Shown: positions 12,801 through 25,700 of the stretch, in pieces
Numbering within the stretch: the first letter of the stretch is position 1
Layout of the letters: each line of letters starts with the position of its first letter
Source of the DNA: Pelodera strongyloides
Taxonomy: Eukaryota > Nematoda > Chromadorea > Rhabditida > Rhabditidae
Reading direction: 5' to 3'
DNA: 64,000 bases
NCBI GenBank assembly: GCA_036852015.1
Contig: JAANDG010000588.1
Coordinates: forward strand, 25,596 to 89,595
Program-made: the position numbers and the translations under genes
Notes under the pieces: model-generated
Told to the model about the DNA's origin: nothing
What the model saw: only the letters and a program-made list of their open reading frames with translations
Database searches by the model: none

Positions 12801-15800
12801 GGCCGAGGACCTATTGATCGTCAAGAAGATACATGTCCATATGAAGATGCTCCCCGACTACAGACAATGGACACTCAATGTAAGTCATTAATGGATAATA
12901 TTGAAAATATATATTTTCAATCCATAAGGCCCGTCACCTATTCTTAGAGGCAGTCTTACATTGTAAGACATAGAATATACTGGTCCTCCCGAAACGGTTA
13001 CATAAGGTGCCACTCTGCTGTGATAGCCCTCACCGATTTTATGATATACTGAAAAAAAACTATCTATTTTCAGCTATGCTATTTGGAGCACGTGAATGTT
13101 GCCAAGTTCTACGGACTGTGCACCGATGTTGGACCGCAATATTCGTTGTGGAAGTATTGTGATCGTGGCACATTGAGGGTAAGTTAGGGTTATTAAAACA
13201 TATGGTGTTGGTGGTCAGCTGGAATACATAGGAATGCAGTTATCCATCATACGCTTCAAAAGGCGGTCGATAAAAGTCCTTCAAAGTTGACGGCATACGT
13301 AAAGAAGAGCACCAACGTACGCGAGGAAAACGCACCACAGTCGTTTAGGAAACCTTACTGCATCACTCGCAGCGGATCGATGGGTTCTTCATGGGATGTA
13401 TGATCACCGACGTTGCACATGTAAGCGTAAATTTACTCTTACTTTAGGCCACTATTCCAATGGTCGTCAAAATACCGTTCACAAGAAAATCTAAATGCTC
13501 CAAAAAAAATCTGCACAATTCCTGTATCAGGAAACTTTGACAAAAAAAAAAAACAAAAAAAAAAAAAAAAACAATATAATAGGTTTTCGTAGATTTCAAT
13601 AATTTAGGGACTAAATTACCTCCATCGCTGCCCAATCGGTCTTCACGGCAATATATCCACATTATCTCTCTATGTGGACGATAGGTGGCAAGTAAAACTT
13701 GCAGACCTTTTCATGCCATTTGCCGTGAGTGCCGAGAAGAAGGACCGATTTGGTATGAAGTTCAGTTTTGGTAATCGAAATTTACAGGGTCGCGGCAAAA
13801 AAAATCATCTTTATTTTTGCCCCGGTTATCAAAGCCAGAAGCAACAAAGATATCAAACATTTTCAGAAAAGCTCTACCACGCGCCCGAAATACTGAACGG
13901 AGAGGAACCGTCCAAAAAGGCCGACGTTTACGCGTTTGCAATTGTTTGTTCCGAGATTATGACAAGAAAATTGCCGTACGATTTGGAAGGAGATATGCAA
14001 AGAATGGATGGTGAGTGAACGGCTTTTTTACCGGAAATTGAAACATTTGTATCACAGACAACGATGGACAAGGTTTCGTTCTAGATAGTGACGGCTTGGG
14101 AAAGAAAACAAGCTAAAACAAGGAAGAGGCTCACAGAAATATTGTAAGGCACATGACATCAATTTCTGATAAAGGACAGCAAGGTTTCAGAAATCATATA
14201 TTTCATCAAAAAGGACGGAAAGAATGCACAACGACCAGATCTCACTGCACCAGACGAAGTCGACGTGAACCCAGCATATGTGAGTTCTTTGAACTTTCCT
14301 TTTTAGGAACCAAGCAATGTATAACAAGCATAAAAGAAAATGATAACGACAATAATGGAAAATAAGAGCAAAATGAAAAATCAATAGTATGCGACAACCA
14401 AACAGGAAATATTAAACAAAAAAGGATACTTGGATCACGTATGTGGACGATTTTTGGAATAGTACTCAAAGGAATTGTATCTCCAAATACTAGATTCGGC
14501 GAAAGAGGGGCAAAGAAAGCAAGACTCCACAAATCCAGCCAAAAAAAATTATTGTAATCGAATCAATAACCGCGCACCGCACAGCGCCACTGTGATGCGA
14601 TGCGCGTTTGTCTGTAATTTAGGTAGCACCACTACAAAATAGTAAACAATAACAAATAAACAAACAAACAAAAAATTTGTGTAGATGCATCTATGTCGCG
14701 ACTGTTGGGAGGAGGACCCTGACAAGAGACCATCAATGGACACTGTAAGAAAGGTAGTCAGAGGTATGCAGAAAGGACAGAAGAACCTGATGGACTACGC
14801 TACAGCACAGGTACACTCACGTTTGGTGGTGGAGGTCAGACAAGCATAGACTTTGTTTACAAGGCTATGTCTCACGTGCACGGCAAATAGGAGTCACTGT
14901 CACTGTTCCTGACGTTGTTTGTCTGATCACCTTGAATATAAAGCATTTGCATGCAGCACAATATTGGAATTGATTATTATTATTATAATACAAAAATACT
15001 CATATAATTTTTTATGAAAATGTTTCATATAATTTTTTATGTACACATAATTATTTTCAAATGGAAGAATACACTCGGCAACTGGAGATGGAAGTCGAAG
15101 ACCAATCAAGAGAATTAGTAGAAGAGAAGAAAAAGTCCGACATTCTTCTATACAAGATGCTTCCTAGGTGAGCCATACTTAGCTCTTGTTTTGCAAAAAT
15201 TAGTACAAACAGAAATACACAATCACACACAGTAAAAAACATGTATGTTCAAACTCCGCTCCCACAGAAACACACATTCGACACGACAACAACTCGTTAG
15301 ATGAAAACCGAGATATTCTTTGCTTGATCCGTAAATGCTACATTTAGACAAGTCGCCGATAAATTAAAGCTTGGTCAATCAGTGGAGCCGGAATTCTTCA
15401 ACAGTGTGACCGTATTTTTCTCTGATATAGTGAAGTTCACCCAATTGGCGGCCAAGTGTACACCCTTTCAGGTACTGTGAGAATTCAAGCTTTCTTGACG
15501 TGAATGTTCTTGGTTATTCATAATGCAGGTACTAGAATAATCATGGATGTACAGCGAATACCCTTTCCACTGTCTGGGGTTCTATTTTAGTGTGCGCCAC
15601 GGCGCAATATTTCTGCCACGGTGCAGTATAACATATAACATCAAAGTGCGACAATTTCATATTTATTCTTATTTTAGATAGTCAATCTGTTGAACGACGT
15701 ATTTTCGATTTTTGACAATCTTATTGAGAAACACAGTGTTTACAAGGTGGGTTCTTCTTCATTGCGAATAATAGTGACTCCGTGTACAAACTTACACGTG

Positions 15801-17555
15801 CAGTTGTCCAGCATAGGCCTAATAAAACGTGTCATACTTATTGAAAGTATTAGGTCGAGACGATTGGTGATGGCTACCTCTGTGTATCCGGACTTCCTCA
15901 TCGAAATGGTGATCTCCATGTGAGAGATATTGCTGAACTCTCCCTCGACTTTGTGGAATCGTGTCAGAAATTCCGAATTCCACATTTGCCCAGCGAAAAA
16001 GTGCAAGTCAGGATTGGAATGAACTCGGGTGAGCGAATAGCTTACAACGCGGCCTCAACATGCTGAGGTCTTTTAAGCAGTATAACGGCTGTTGTACAAA
16101 AAGTATGATGAACTACATTCCTTATGTGGTGATGCTGACAATGAGCTGTCTACTCATACTCATGGTATGTTGCATATGCATGGGAATGTTATACATGCCT
16201 TTGCAAAAACCGGCTGTTATATCGCGTTAACCTAGGAATCTACACATGGTGATATAGTATTGATCAAGAAATGCATTCTTATAGAGAATTGATGTTGAGA
16301 TTTTTCCGAATTATTTGCAGGTCCATGCGTTGCCGGAGTTGTCGGGCTGGCAATGCCAAGGTGCGTTGCGCTACAATCTTTAGATTTAACAGTACATGAT
16401 AATCATAAGCAGAAAGTAGAATAGCATTTTTGAGTCTCCACTAGCCTTTATCTAAAAAAAATTCCAGATATTGTCTTTTCGGAGATGTGGTCAATACAGC
16501 TTCCAGAATGGAAAGCAATGGGAAACGTGAGTGAGAACACCTTATTGGAGTAGCATGTAATAAAACCTACTCTCAATATAATTACTGTATCGAAGAAGTT
16601 GTTCATCGTCTCCCCTCGTTTAACTTCTGTCAATTTCAGCTAATCAAATCCACATGACAGGAAGTGCTCGTGATTTACTAGCTAAATTTACACAGTACTC
16701 GACAAAATCGCGTGGAGACGTGATTATCAAGGTAAGGACTAGTAGGGTAGTACGACTCTGATGTTTGACGGCAAGCTTGCGGCGGCTATCTGGGCCTTGG
16801 CAAGTATGTTCCGCAAAAGTGACAGCCATGTGGTGAGGAAAAACGCGCCGCGAAATTGCCTCTTTCGGCCCCCAATAGACACCGAGGAATGTGCACACAC
16901 GAGCCATATGACTCACATTGCTCTTTAAAAAGGATTGTGGCGGCTTAGTCGGTTCAATCAAGTTTGAGGTTAACATTAACCCCGAAACCATTACACCGTG
17001 TGTCTCGCAAAGAAGTCCGTAACTGGTGGTTGTACAGTAGATGTAGATTATGCATCTGCATATGGTGTGGATAATCAATGAATTATTTTAGGGTAAGGGT
17101 GTCATGGAGACGCATTGGCTTGTGGGCCGTCATGGGAGTCCGGTGACCCATCACTTAGACGAAGACGAAGTACGTAAAGAAGCGCTAATTAGACAAGGAA
17201 CAATGGTTACGGTAGGTGACGTATCCTTTCAGTATGTGCGTGCGTGTGTGCATGTGTATGTATGTGTGACGTGCGCTATGTGTTCGTATGTTTTACTTTT
17301 TTTATTTTACTATCTCGCTTTATTCTTATCTAGGCTGAGGCCGCTGAGGAGGTCCGAGCAGCTAATGTAACCGAGCAGGAGCCCAAGGCCGCGAGCGTGG
17401 TTGCCGCAGAACATTTCACTCGATTGACTACTATGGATGCAGTCTCGATTTCTTCGGAAGAGAGTGAACCTACTGGAATGTACGGACAGTTCAAGACCGT
17501 AAAAAAGGAGGATTCCATTCAATTGATCAGCAGAGAAGTGCTGAATAGAGCGTGA
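6827..17555 (+). CDS. Receptor guanylyl cyclase B (gcy-like), all but the first exon(s)
   Basis: About 1,129 codons. Extracellular ligand-binding exons: 6827-6960, 8414-8529, 9090-9222, 9450-9558, 9716-9824, 10192-10347, 10550-10648, 10755-10883, 11165-11300, 11499-11617, 11896-11991. Exon 12162-12362 has the membrane helix (YSVVIIVCAVLGVLLIISFI) and a basic juxtamembrane stretch. Kinase-homology exons: 12694-12879, 13074-13178, 13373-13420, 13608-13752, 13867-14010, 14191-14279, 14685-14810. Linker helix: 15061-15167. Cyclase and tail: 15348-15471, 15678-15746, 15854-16028, 16321-16360, 16468-16526, 16640-16731, 17092-17211, 17334-17555. Catalytic residues match copy A; the loop HGN again suggests a pseudokinase domain. 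Two defects: exon 10550-10648 is one base out of frame near 10,608, and the 3' splice site before 15061 reads AA. The gene may be decaying, or the sequence may hold errors. A large hairpin and a LINE fragment sit in its introns. A likely role is a sensory-type cGMP receptor, inferred from the family. Confidence 0.88.
7045..7171. repeat. Dispersed fragment shared with 9,952-10,073
   Basis: The first part (7045-7107) recurs in the same orientation at about 9,952-10,015. The second part (7111-7171) recurs as reverse complement at about 10,013-10,073. It directly precedes the reverse-transcriptase fragment and is probably part of the same retroelement. Confidence 0.65.
7110..8150 (+). mobile_element. 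LINE-like (non-LTR) reverse-transcriptase fragment, disrupted
   Basis: Readable in two overlapping frames. 7166-7360 gives SGVPQCSVLGPILFCLYTSD, the conserved SGVPQGS..GP block of non-LTR reverse transcriptases. 7350-7724 continues with YADDIKIYK, the catalytic YADD, then PLAPHKCQALYIGG and VKDLGFIITD. 7696-8097 carries the downstream SILESGSVVFNP..ALERIQRMFTKRVF block. The frame changes at about 7,350 and 7,710, and there is no endonuclease or intact 5' part, so it is a dead truncated copy. It lies in the plus orientation within the first visible intron of cyclase B. It looks like a jockey/CR1-type element, but the clade is uncertain. Confidence 0.85.
8542..8940. mobile_element. Large hairpin element, about 400 bp (MITE-like)
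   Basis: The termini AAAGGGACAGGCCCATCAAA and its reverse complement close near-perfect inverted arms of roughly 170 bases. The arms contain the paired blocks TTTCGCCCTCGAGGACTTTT and its complement around a short central loop. It starts a few bases inside the intron after the exon 8414-8529 of cyclase B. No coding capacity. The transposon superfamily cannot be named from the ends alone. Confidence 0.8.
13538..13572. repeat. A-rich homopolymer tract
   Basis: Almost uninterrupted A run with two C, within an intron between kinase-homology exons of cyclase B. It may be an assembly-difficult site. Confidence 0.85.
16074..16233. mobile_element. MITE, TTAA clan, AGCGGTATAAC-like subfamily (diverged)
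   Basis: The left end TTAAGCAGTATAACGGCTG is matched by the right end AACCGGCTGTTATATCGCGT followed by TAA. It sits in the cyclase B intron between exons 15854-16028 and 16321-16360. It resembles the copies at 41,675 and 57,743. Confidence 0.6.
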
Positions 17556-18334
17556 ATTATGTATGCTTTATTCAAAAATGTTTTTTTTTTCGAATCCGAC
17601 AGCAAAACGTTATCAGGCTCAGGATCCATATATAATGGTTTACTTCGATTTAATTCTTGTCATTTCATTTAAGTATTAAACAGGATTCTATAAATAAAAA
17701 TTTACCATACTCCAACTTTTTTTTTCTGTAAGCCTGAGCATTTACATAAAATGTTAGTTGGCACATGTAAAAACGCGCCGCGTAACCTAATTGTAAGCGC
17801 TAACAAAAAGCACAAAGAGGAAGTTCAAAGATTTTATGTACAAGACTTTTCTGTAAATAACGTTCATGTAGTATTCATACGAATTGTAACAGGATCATTT
17901 AATCTTTTATTCATTTCTTATTTTGACAATAAAATTCTTCAGTTTATCGTAGTTCATGTGTGTACAAGAATCCAATATGACAGAATATAATACTAAAAAA
18001 AGAGTAAAGATGATGACAGACTAACAATAAGCATACTGTCATACTATGATAACAATTTGCATCAAAGCTCATGAATTAATGATCATGAAGAAATCAATAC
18101 AAATTGTAAGTAACTGTCTCATCTCTCACCATCAAGGTGTATTGGTGAGTTGGCGCAACCTGATAACCTGAGGCCTTTACCAGCACGCAGGGAGCCCTCC
18201 CAGTCCCAGAGTGCGAGAGCAGAAGAGATTTCAGAGCGCTCGTGCCCCTAGGGAGGGGGATTCTCCTGCGTGTAGGTTAATACGGCCTCTGATCATTACC
18301 ATTTTCTCAAACATTTCAGCACATTGGTTTGTTT

Positions 18335-18441
18335 CTTGAGTTTGAGTTCTTGAGACTGGCACTCGAGAATTGAGTTCTTGAGACTGGAATTGTTCACTCA
18401 GAATCGAGAATTGAGTTCTTGAGACTGGCACTCGAGAATTG
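18335..18441. repeat. Short tandem cluster of a GAGTTCTTGAGACTGG unit
   Basis: Three copies of GAGTTCTTGAGACTGG (the first one base shorter), alternating with CACTCGAGAATT-type spacers. Looks like a small degenerate minisatellite. Confidence 0.8.
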
Positions 18442-18539
18442 AGCATTTCACATACGCTTCAGAACATAGTGAAGAAGAAGAGAATTTCTGCTTCATCAAT
18501 CTCCTGCCTGGTGTTAGATGATAAAATGAAGTACTTAGA

Positions 18540-18720
18540 AAACCATTTGGAGCGTTTTTTGCCTTTTTGTGGGTCAGCAGATTTGGTGATACCCTGGTGG
18601 CCGTGTTGTGACCAAGTTTTCCGAAATGATCTGGCCACCACATGGACATCAAGTGGATTTTTCAGCGAAAATCATTTGGTGTGACCGGCTAAAGGCTAAA
18701 GACCGTTTTTCTGTGGTCTG
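18540..18720. repeat. Dispersed GTGACC-rich repeat, copy 1
   Basis: Shares the words AAACCATTTGG, GGTGACC/GTGACCAAGT and a terminal block like ACCGTTTTTCTGTGGT (reverse complement of ACCACAGAAAAACCGT) with the segments at 20,200-20,440 and 22,445-22,620. Probably one decayed mobile element family; ends not defined. Confidence 0.5.
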
Positions 18721-19729
18721 TGCAATTCCCATTTCCGTGATCGTAATAAAAGAAGAGAAGCGCACTGGATTCATTTTTAAGCTTTCATTTTCCAATTCTG
18801 CTTTTTTTTTGCATGTTCCTGGTTGGTGAACTTTCCGTACGAGTGTTTACTAAATGTAGATTTACATATTAATACAGAGAGGGAGACAGATATGGAGACA
18901 AAAAGCTACAGAGAGAAAATAGAGAAACAGAGACAAAGAGATACTTGCCGAACTATATTTTTTGTATTGATTATTCACATTTGAAAATGAAACACACTGG
19001 TGTGATTATCTTTTTCTAGGTCAATCAGGCCATTTCTGAAAGCATTGTGTTATGTTTTTATTTTTGGTCTTTTATAGCTACTGTTCTGTTCTGTACCATT
19101 AATATTGTGCATGTTTATGAAATAGTATAGCGTTGACTGGTGATGTCCTAAGCCTCTTAATGACCGGATCTTTTTATAAATGAACGTTTGTAGAATTATC
19201 AGTTCAGCAAAATATGACTGTAACTTACACAAGAGATGTTTCAAATGCGGAAATTCTCGCATTTCTGAAGACAATTTTTCGATGGAGAGGCAGTTTATGG
19301 AAGGTGCGTGAGGTGGTATGGTTTGCATAGGAAGAAAGACGAGTGGTAGTGTAGTTAAGTTGTTTCTAGCATGGAGGTAGGCGTGGTGTGTGTGCTTATT
19401 GTTGGTAAGGTAGACGGGGTTGCATGGTTCGTAAGATTGACCGTTTTTTTTAAGGTAGATCTGGGTTAGTAATAGCACATGTAAGGTCAATATGGTAGAC
19501 TTGCATCTTGGATGGTTTGTCAGAGGTCAGAGGTGTCAGGGTGGGTACCAAGGCATGCGTTTGACCGTGCGTACCGGCTCTTAGCATCCTGATAGCTAAA
19601 CTTCACCAATTTTTACACCTCTATTGGGTTGTGACCGCCTGGGACGGAGACCCGAGCCTGCGTCGGTTGCATGGGACGCTATCCCTCACATCACCAACGA
19701 GACAAACGATAAGTATCAATTATTTCCAG

Positions 19730-22700
19730 GCAATATATGTGGAATTCATAATCTGGACCCTATCGTACACTGTACTCAGCGTTATCTACCGCACGTGTCT
19801 CAACGAGGACCAACAAATGTAAACCATTCAACATTTAGTTGATTTAATCGATGAATGAATCAATATCTATACTATCATCATTTTTTCGGAATCAATAAAG
19901 AAAAAAAAGATTTGTACTATTTGATTTGTATCTTGCTGTTTATTAAAGCGAATGCTAGCCATTTGGAAAATTTGCCTATAATAAGCAAATCCTATGTATC
20001 CTATGCTAATTTTGTACGATCTTCCACGGCAATCGTACAAAATGAGCATAGGATACATAGGATTTGCTTTCATATGCAAATTTTCCAAAGAGGCTAGCAT
20101 TTCGCTTTAAAGAATTTTAAATCTCACTATATTTTAGAATCTTTGAAAAAGTCTGCTTATTGGCGTATAAATATGGAGATTTCATACCGATATCCTTCAT
20201 GTTGGGTAGGTCACTGGAAGACGAAATAATAACCGAAACCACAGAAAAACCGTTGTTGGCCGGGTTTTCACCGTAAAAAAAACCATTGGGTGACTGGTTA
20301 GTGACCATATGGTGACCATGTGGTGACCAGTTCACGACGGTGTTCGAGGAAACTTGGTCACGACAAAGTCACCAAATGGGTTGGCCCATGAAAAAACCAG
20401 GGCTTTCCGTGATTCCTCCGTTTCCAACGGTGTTATTGAAGCTTGTGTTATACCGCATTAACTGAATTCTTTCTCAGCCTAACGATTGCGCTAACATAGG
20501 GGGTGTTAGGTTACATACGAGCTCACACTTTTCCACCTTAATTTTCTATGTGTTTCAGGTTTCTTTGTTAATATTGTAATCACTCGGTGGCAGTCGCGTT
20601 TTGATTCAATCGGCTGGGTTGATGAGTGAGGAATTTTTAAATTATGAATCTTTTACCTTAAGCATCATGGTTCAGTGTTCAAAAAGATTATGACTTGGTA
20701 GTTACACTTTTTTTGTACTGCGGAACATGTCATAAGCAAATCTTGAAATTGTACTTTGAACTCCCTTGAATAAAGGGGCACGCACTTGAAGCGAAACAAA
20801 TTTAAAAAACAAATTTAGTAGTCACGTACTACAATATTACTGTATTTTTTTATAATCAATAGATCGGTAATTAAATGTAATCTCTGATCGTTTGAGCCTT
20901 GCCCTCGTGACTGCGGCCTACTTGGAAGGTGCAGATGAACGATCACGCATGATGAGAAGAAACATTGCACGGTGAGGATAGTAATCAAAGAAAATCCGAG
21001 AAGAAAGTTGTCCTCTATTTACTTGGTTTAACATCCGGTTTTTAAAAAACGGGTTTTTGGTTAACTGCGCTTCCATGAACTTATGCAAAAGACTAAGCGA
21101 TACTGTGCGTTTTTTTAGTCTGATTAGTTTCATTTTGCGTACAACATATTGGGCGTCCAACTGTTTCGAAAACCGGCTCGGGATGACCGCATACATAGCA
21201 TGACAATATCATCATTGTCAGCGTTCAGTGCGAAGTTTAATTGCACATTAAATTTGTTTCCGCTAACCTTCACTGGTAACTGCTACCTTTACATTCATAA
21301 TTTCAGTTACCTCTGCCTGCTTCAAGTGCTCGTTTTTCGGACAATTTCCAAAGGAATTAAAAAACGTTTCCCTACTCTAGACACTCTTGTGGCAGCAGGT
21401 GGTTCTTCAAATTAGATTTTTTCCATTCTCACTATGTTAGATCAATGCCTTCTCGTCCAATATATTCGTTCACCTCAGGGTTATGCGACATCGTTTAGCG
21501 TCGGCATTCAGTGTCAGCGTTCATTGTAAGCGTTTCGTGTCAGCGTTTCGTGTCGGCGTTTAGTGTCAGCGTTTAGTGACAGCGTTTAGCGCCATCATTC
21601 AGTGTCGCGTTCAGTAGCGTTTCAGAGCGTTTCGTGTCAGCGTTTAGTGTCAGCGTTTAGCGTGTCAGCGTTTAGCGCGTCATTATTCAGTGTCAGCGTT
21701 CAGTGTCAGCGTGCAGTGTCAGCGTTCAGTCAGCGTTCAGTGTCAGCGTTCAGCGTTCAGTGTCAGCATTCCGTGTCAGCGTTAGTGTCAGCGTTTAGCG
21801 CAGTAACGATTTCTTAGTTAGTTGAAAGCGATAAATTCTTTGAAGTAGCTTCGGTACATTATGCTTAATAACCAACGTTCTAGTTTTTAATTCCATGTTT
21901 ACTTAGGTTACTTGGAACCGAGTGAGCGCGTGGATATGACCGATACCAAATTTTATGTTCCAATTAAATGGGCGATGGCCATAGTTAGACAAGCGAGAAA
22001 AGAGGGACGAGTGGCCAGTGATCATGCTGTTCAGGATATGTACAAGGTTCTATTTAAGTCTAAGCTCCTCCTAAATAGCCTCCTCCTAAACATCAGCATA
22101 AACTAATTGTAAGCCTTGGTGTAAGGCTTAGAATTGGTGTAAGGCTGAATTCTTCTCGAGCTAACAATAAGCGTTGGCAGGCTTATATCAAGTCAAATCC
22201 TGTTTCGCAGTTATAAACGGTTTGCAAAGGGTATTTAATTTTTATTATTGTTACCGGTAGGATCTACTAGAGTTATCAACATATAACAAAGCTTTAGCAC
22301 TACTGTGACATTCGTGGCAAACTTCTGTCTCTATGGCTTGCCGACTGGGTACCTGTACCACTTGTTTACACACAGGTTTGAGGATAATTTTTTTCCCTAA
22401 TGAAACAATAATAGCCATAACCTATACAAAACTAAATAATTGCCAAACCACAGAAAAACCGTCGTTGGCCCGTCAGTGACTGGTTCGTGACTATTTGGTG
22501 ACCAGTTGATGACGGTTTCGATGAAACGTGATCAGCACATGGTCACGAAGTGGTCAACACATGGGCTGGCCGCTGGCCCAAGTAAAAATCAGTGAACCGT
22601 CATCAAATGGGGTTCACCCATTTCCTATTACCTTGCTTTTCATATCTCGTGCTTGTATGGGCTTATGCCGTTTAGTAGAGAACGGTCCTAGTCTTATGTT

Positions 22701-25700
22701 CTGCCTTTTAATTTGTTTAAAAACATTTAGCTTTGAAATAAAAAAATGTAATATGAACCGTTTTTCCTTCAGGTCGTATTCATCTCGGTTCGCTTCTATT
22801 TTATTCTAATGATTCTCGGTCGACAATATATCAATGTGGAGAGAAACCCCAGTAGGGGACCGGTAACACTTTTCAAAGAATACTATTTTCTTTTCGCAAT
22901 TATGACGAGCACAGCGCAGCATCACGAGCCCAGCACAGCACTGCTGCACACCACGCCCAGGCTAATTAAAGATACAAGTTAACTAAGATAAGTAATAGGA
23001 AATGATAATTAATAAATAGGATAATTAATAAGTTGCTCACTTACTCAACTTGTCAACTATTTCAGCTGGATGCGTATGTTCCCTTCATTTCCATGTTCCA
23101 ATTCATGGTTTTCGTTGGTTGGATGAAAGTCGCCGAGGCTCTTCTGAACCCATTCGGAGAAGACGACGATGACTTTGAGTGCAATTGGGTGATCGATAGA
23201 AATTTACAGGTTGGTGAGCGCGGCACAAACGCGACGACGCTGAGCGGCGTACTGTGCGACAGGTTTAATAAGCTTCCATGACAAGCACCCCCTATATGCA
23301 TTTAGTCATTATTGATCAAGGATTGATCGATGTTTGATCGTTTTATTTATAAATGGATAAAATAGATACAAAAGTCAATTTAGTCATTTTAGTGAGGCAA
23401 GGCACAACAAACGGACGATGTGTAGTTTGTAGTTCCCTTGGCCTATGCTTAACGCTTTTGTCATTAGCCTACAATATGACCTCCCTAGACCAGGCTTTTT
23501 CGGAAAACTATTATATGAGTTGCTAGGTGGCCATGGCCGTTGTGGACCAACCGACAGCGATACAACCGCCTCTCGTAGTGGACAAGTTTTGGAAAGAAGG
23601 CGACATCACTCCACTTTACACTCCAGAAACACTTGATCGACCGCAAAATTCACAATTTGGATCAGCCGCGACAAAGTAAGTAGATTCGCTTACATCAAAT
23701 CATCAGTTTTTTTGGGATCTAAATATTTATTGAAAACTATGCGCATCCTGCAAACGTGGTTGAGCATCAGTTACCCTAAAGGAAACACGTGTCCACTTTC
23801 AATTAAAGATATTTTTTTCAATACTCATACATATTTTCAGGACATGCGTACTGGGAGCATCATTATGGTGCCAAGGACTTCCGAAAGTTCGGAAACCGTG
23901 CTCGACTTTTCTTCAAACGTTTGTTTTTTTTGCATTTATTGTTACTGTTGTATAGTGAAATTGTAAATATTGTGTTTACTACGGTAAACTGTCGAGTTTC
24001 GGTCGGGTAGTCGGTCGGGGGTAACTTTTTCCTTATTTCCGGGTGTGCTTCGTTCCCAGCAATGTTTCTCAGATCCTCTTTCTGCGCAAGAAAATTCAGT
24101 ATATTTTTATCATACCGTGCTTTGATTCTGTTAGTAGGACTACGCTACGCATGATTCCGTTATTGAGCTCAGCAGGGTCAGGCAGATATACACAGTCAAA
24201 GATCCACATTCAATTAGTCAAGCAATCAAAAATTGGCTAATTACAGGGTCTTCCTCCGAATGTAATCATTGATCCCAACTATCCGACGTCCATCACTGGC
24301 TGGTCCGCGCGCTTCGGGCTCTGTCCTCCGTAACTGTAAGCAACATTTCCTTCTAACTTCAACAAAACTTATCCTTTTCTTATTTTGGTTCAACCGAAGA
24401 GGCGTCGTTTCGGCATGCAAACTTACCAAACTGTTCAACGCTGCGTGTATGACAATTTCCCAATGTACTGTCTAGGATAACTCAAAGACACATCATTCAT
24501 TTGTTTTCTCTTTAAAGCGAAATACCGGCCGGTGTTTTGAAACGCACAAAAAAGGTTAAGGCTAGGACTGTTCTTCAGCCCCGAAGGGGTCCCTGCAGTC
24601 CGCTCTGGTCTACCGAAGTAGTGCGCTCCAGACTAGGTAGGCCCACTTTGATTATGGAATGGTTTGCTAGCCCTGATCCAAGACATACTTATGCTAATTT
24701 ACCCAAATTTAGCTCGATTTTTTATTATATTTATGTTCCTTTTGCATACGCTGCATAAGAATGCTGGTCTACTGATGTGTTTCAAACCCGGCCGGTATTT
24801 CGAATCAAGTTCTTGCGTTGCACCCACACTGCCCCCGGGTCAGCCTCAGCGATGTATCTGATCTAGATAGAACACACATGATTCAGAGTCTCTCACGTTG
24901 ACTCCAGTCGAACGACGAGCTCCGACGCCAACACCGTCAGTTACTGGCGGAATAATAAACCACTCATTCCATGACGGTACTGGTATTAATATTTACCCTA
25001 CGATTTTGTCCCTTGACGTATGACCCTGGTGCTAAAGTTTTAGCAAACACACGCCCACGATGTTATACAGCATGACATGATTCGTAGGATAGCTGCTGAT
25101 GAAAATATACCGCATGGCGGTTAACGAACATCGGAGTATTTAGTTAAGTAGTATATAATACGTCTTTATTTTAGAAGAATGTGGAACGAGGCGGTGGTTG
25201 TGAATGGAACTGCACGGCAGAGGAGGTTTGTTTGCATATTTTTGTATGAAATGTTTATTATCATGTTTATGAATCATTAGACTTGTGAATGTAATAAACA
25301 GCAAGAACTTGTTTTCCATTAGTCATAGCGGGCACATTTTTTTCTTGTGGACGATACTTGCTTCTGCAGGTCCAGTGAGCAGGTGTCGGAGAAGAAGCAT
25401 TTCGAATCAGAATGCTGAATCGGTGCAATAAACAACACGTAAGTACTATTTACGATTTGGCTGTTGAGAACCGTAATGTGTATGTATACTGTATACGCAT
25501 TTCTGCGCCAAAAAACACATACTACAATTAGACTCCAGTTATAGTATTATTTTAACATTTAGACGCTCGGTTCCGTCGAAGAGGTTTACGAGAGTCCCGA
25601 TATGCAGAGGTAAGGAAACTACTACTACTATTCGGTATAGCCATAACCTAAGCGGTTCCAATAATTTGTCACCGGGTGCATTTAGGCAGGGGCCGTAAGG

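Larger units (their letters stand above)
17556..19729. other. Intergenic region between cyclase B and bestrophin
   Basis: Poly(A) signal candidates are ATAAATAAAA near 17,690 and AATAAA at 17928-17933; the second is in the block shared with cyclase A. Further on are a short repeat cluster (18,335-18,441) and a dispersed GTGACC-rich repeat (18,540-18,720). The 5' exon of bestrophin should lie near the right end, but I could not place it. Confidence 0.5.

Noticed and set aside
21602..21817. Open frame of Ser/Val/Phe-rich repeats
   Set aside because: It is only the translation of the minisatellite; no conserved domain or splice context.
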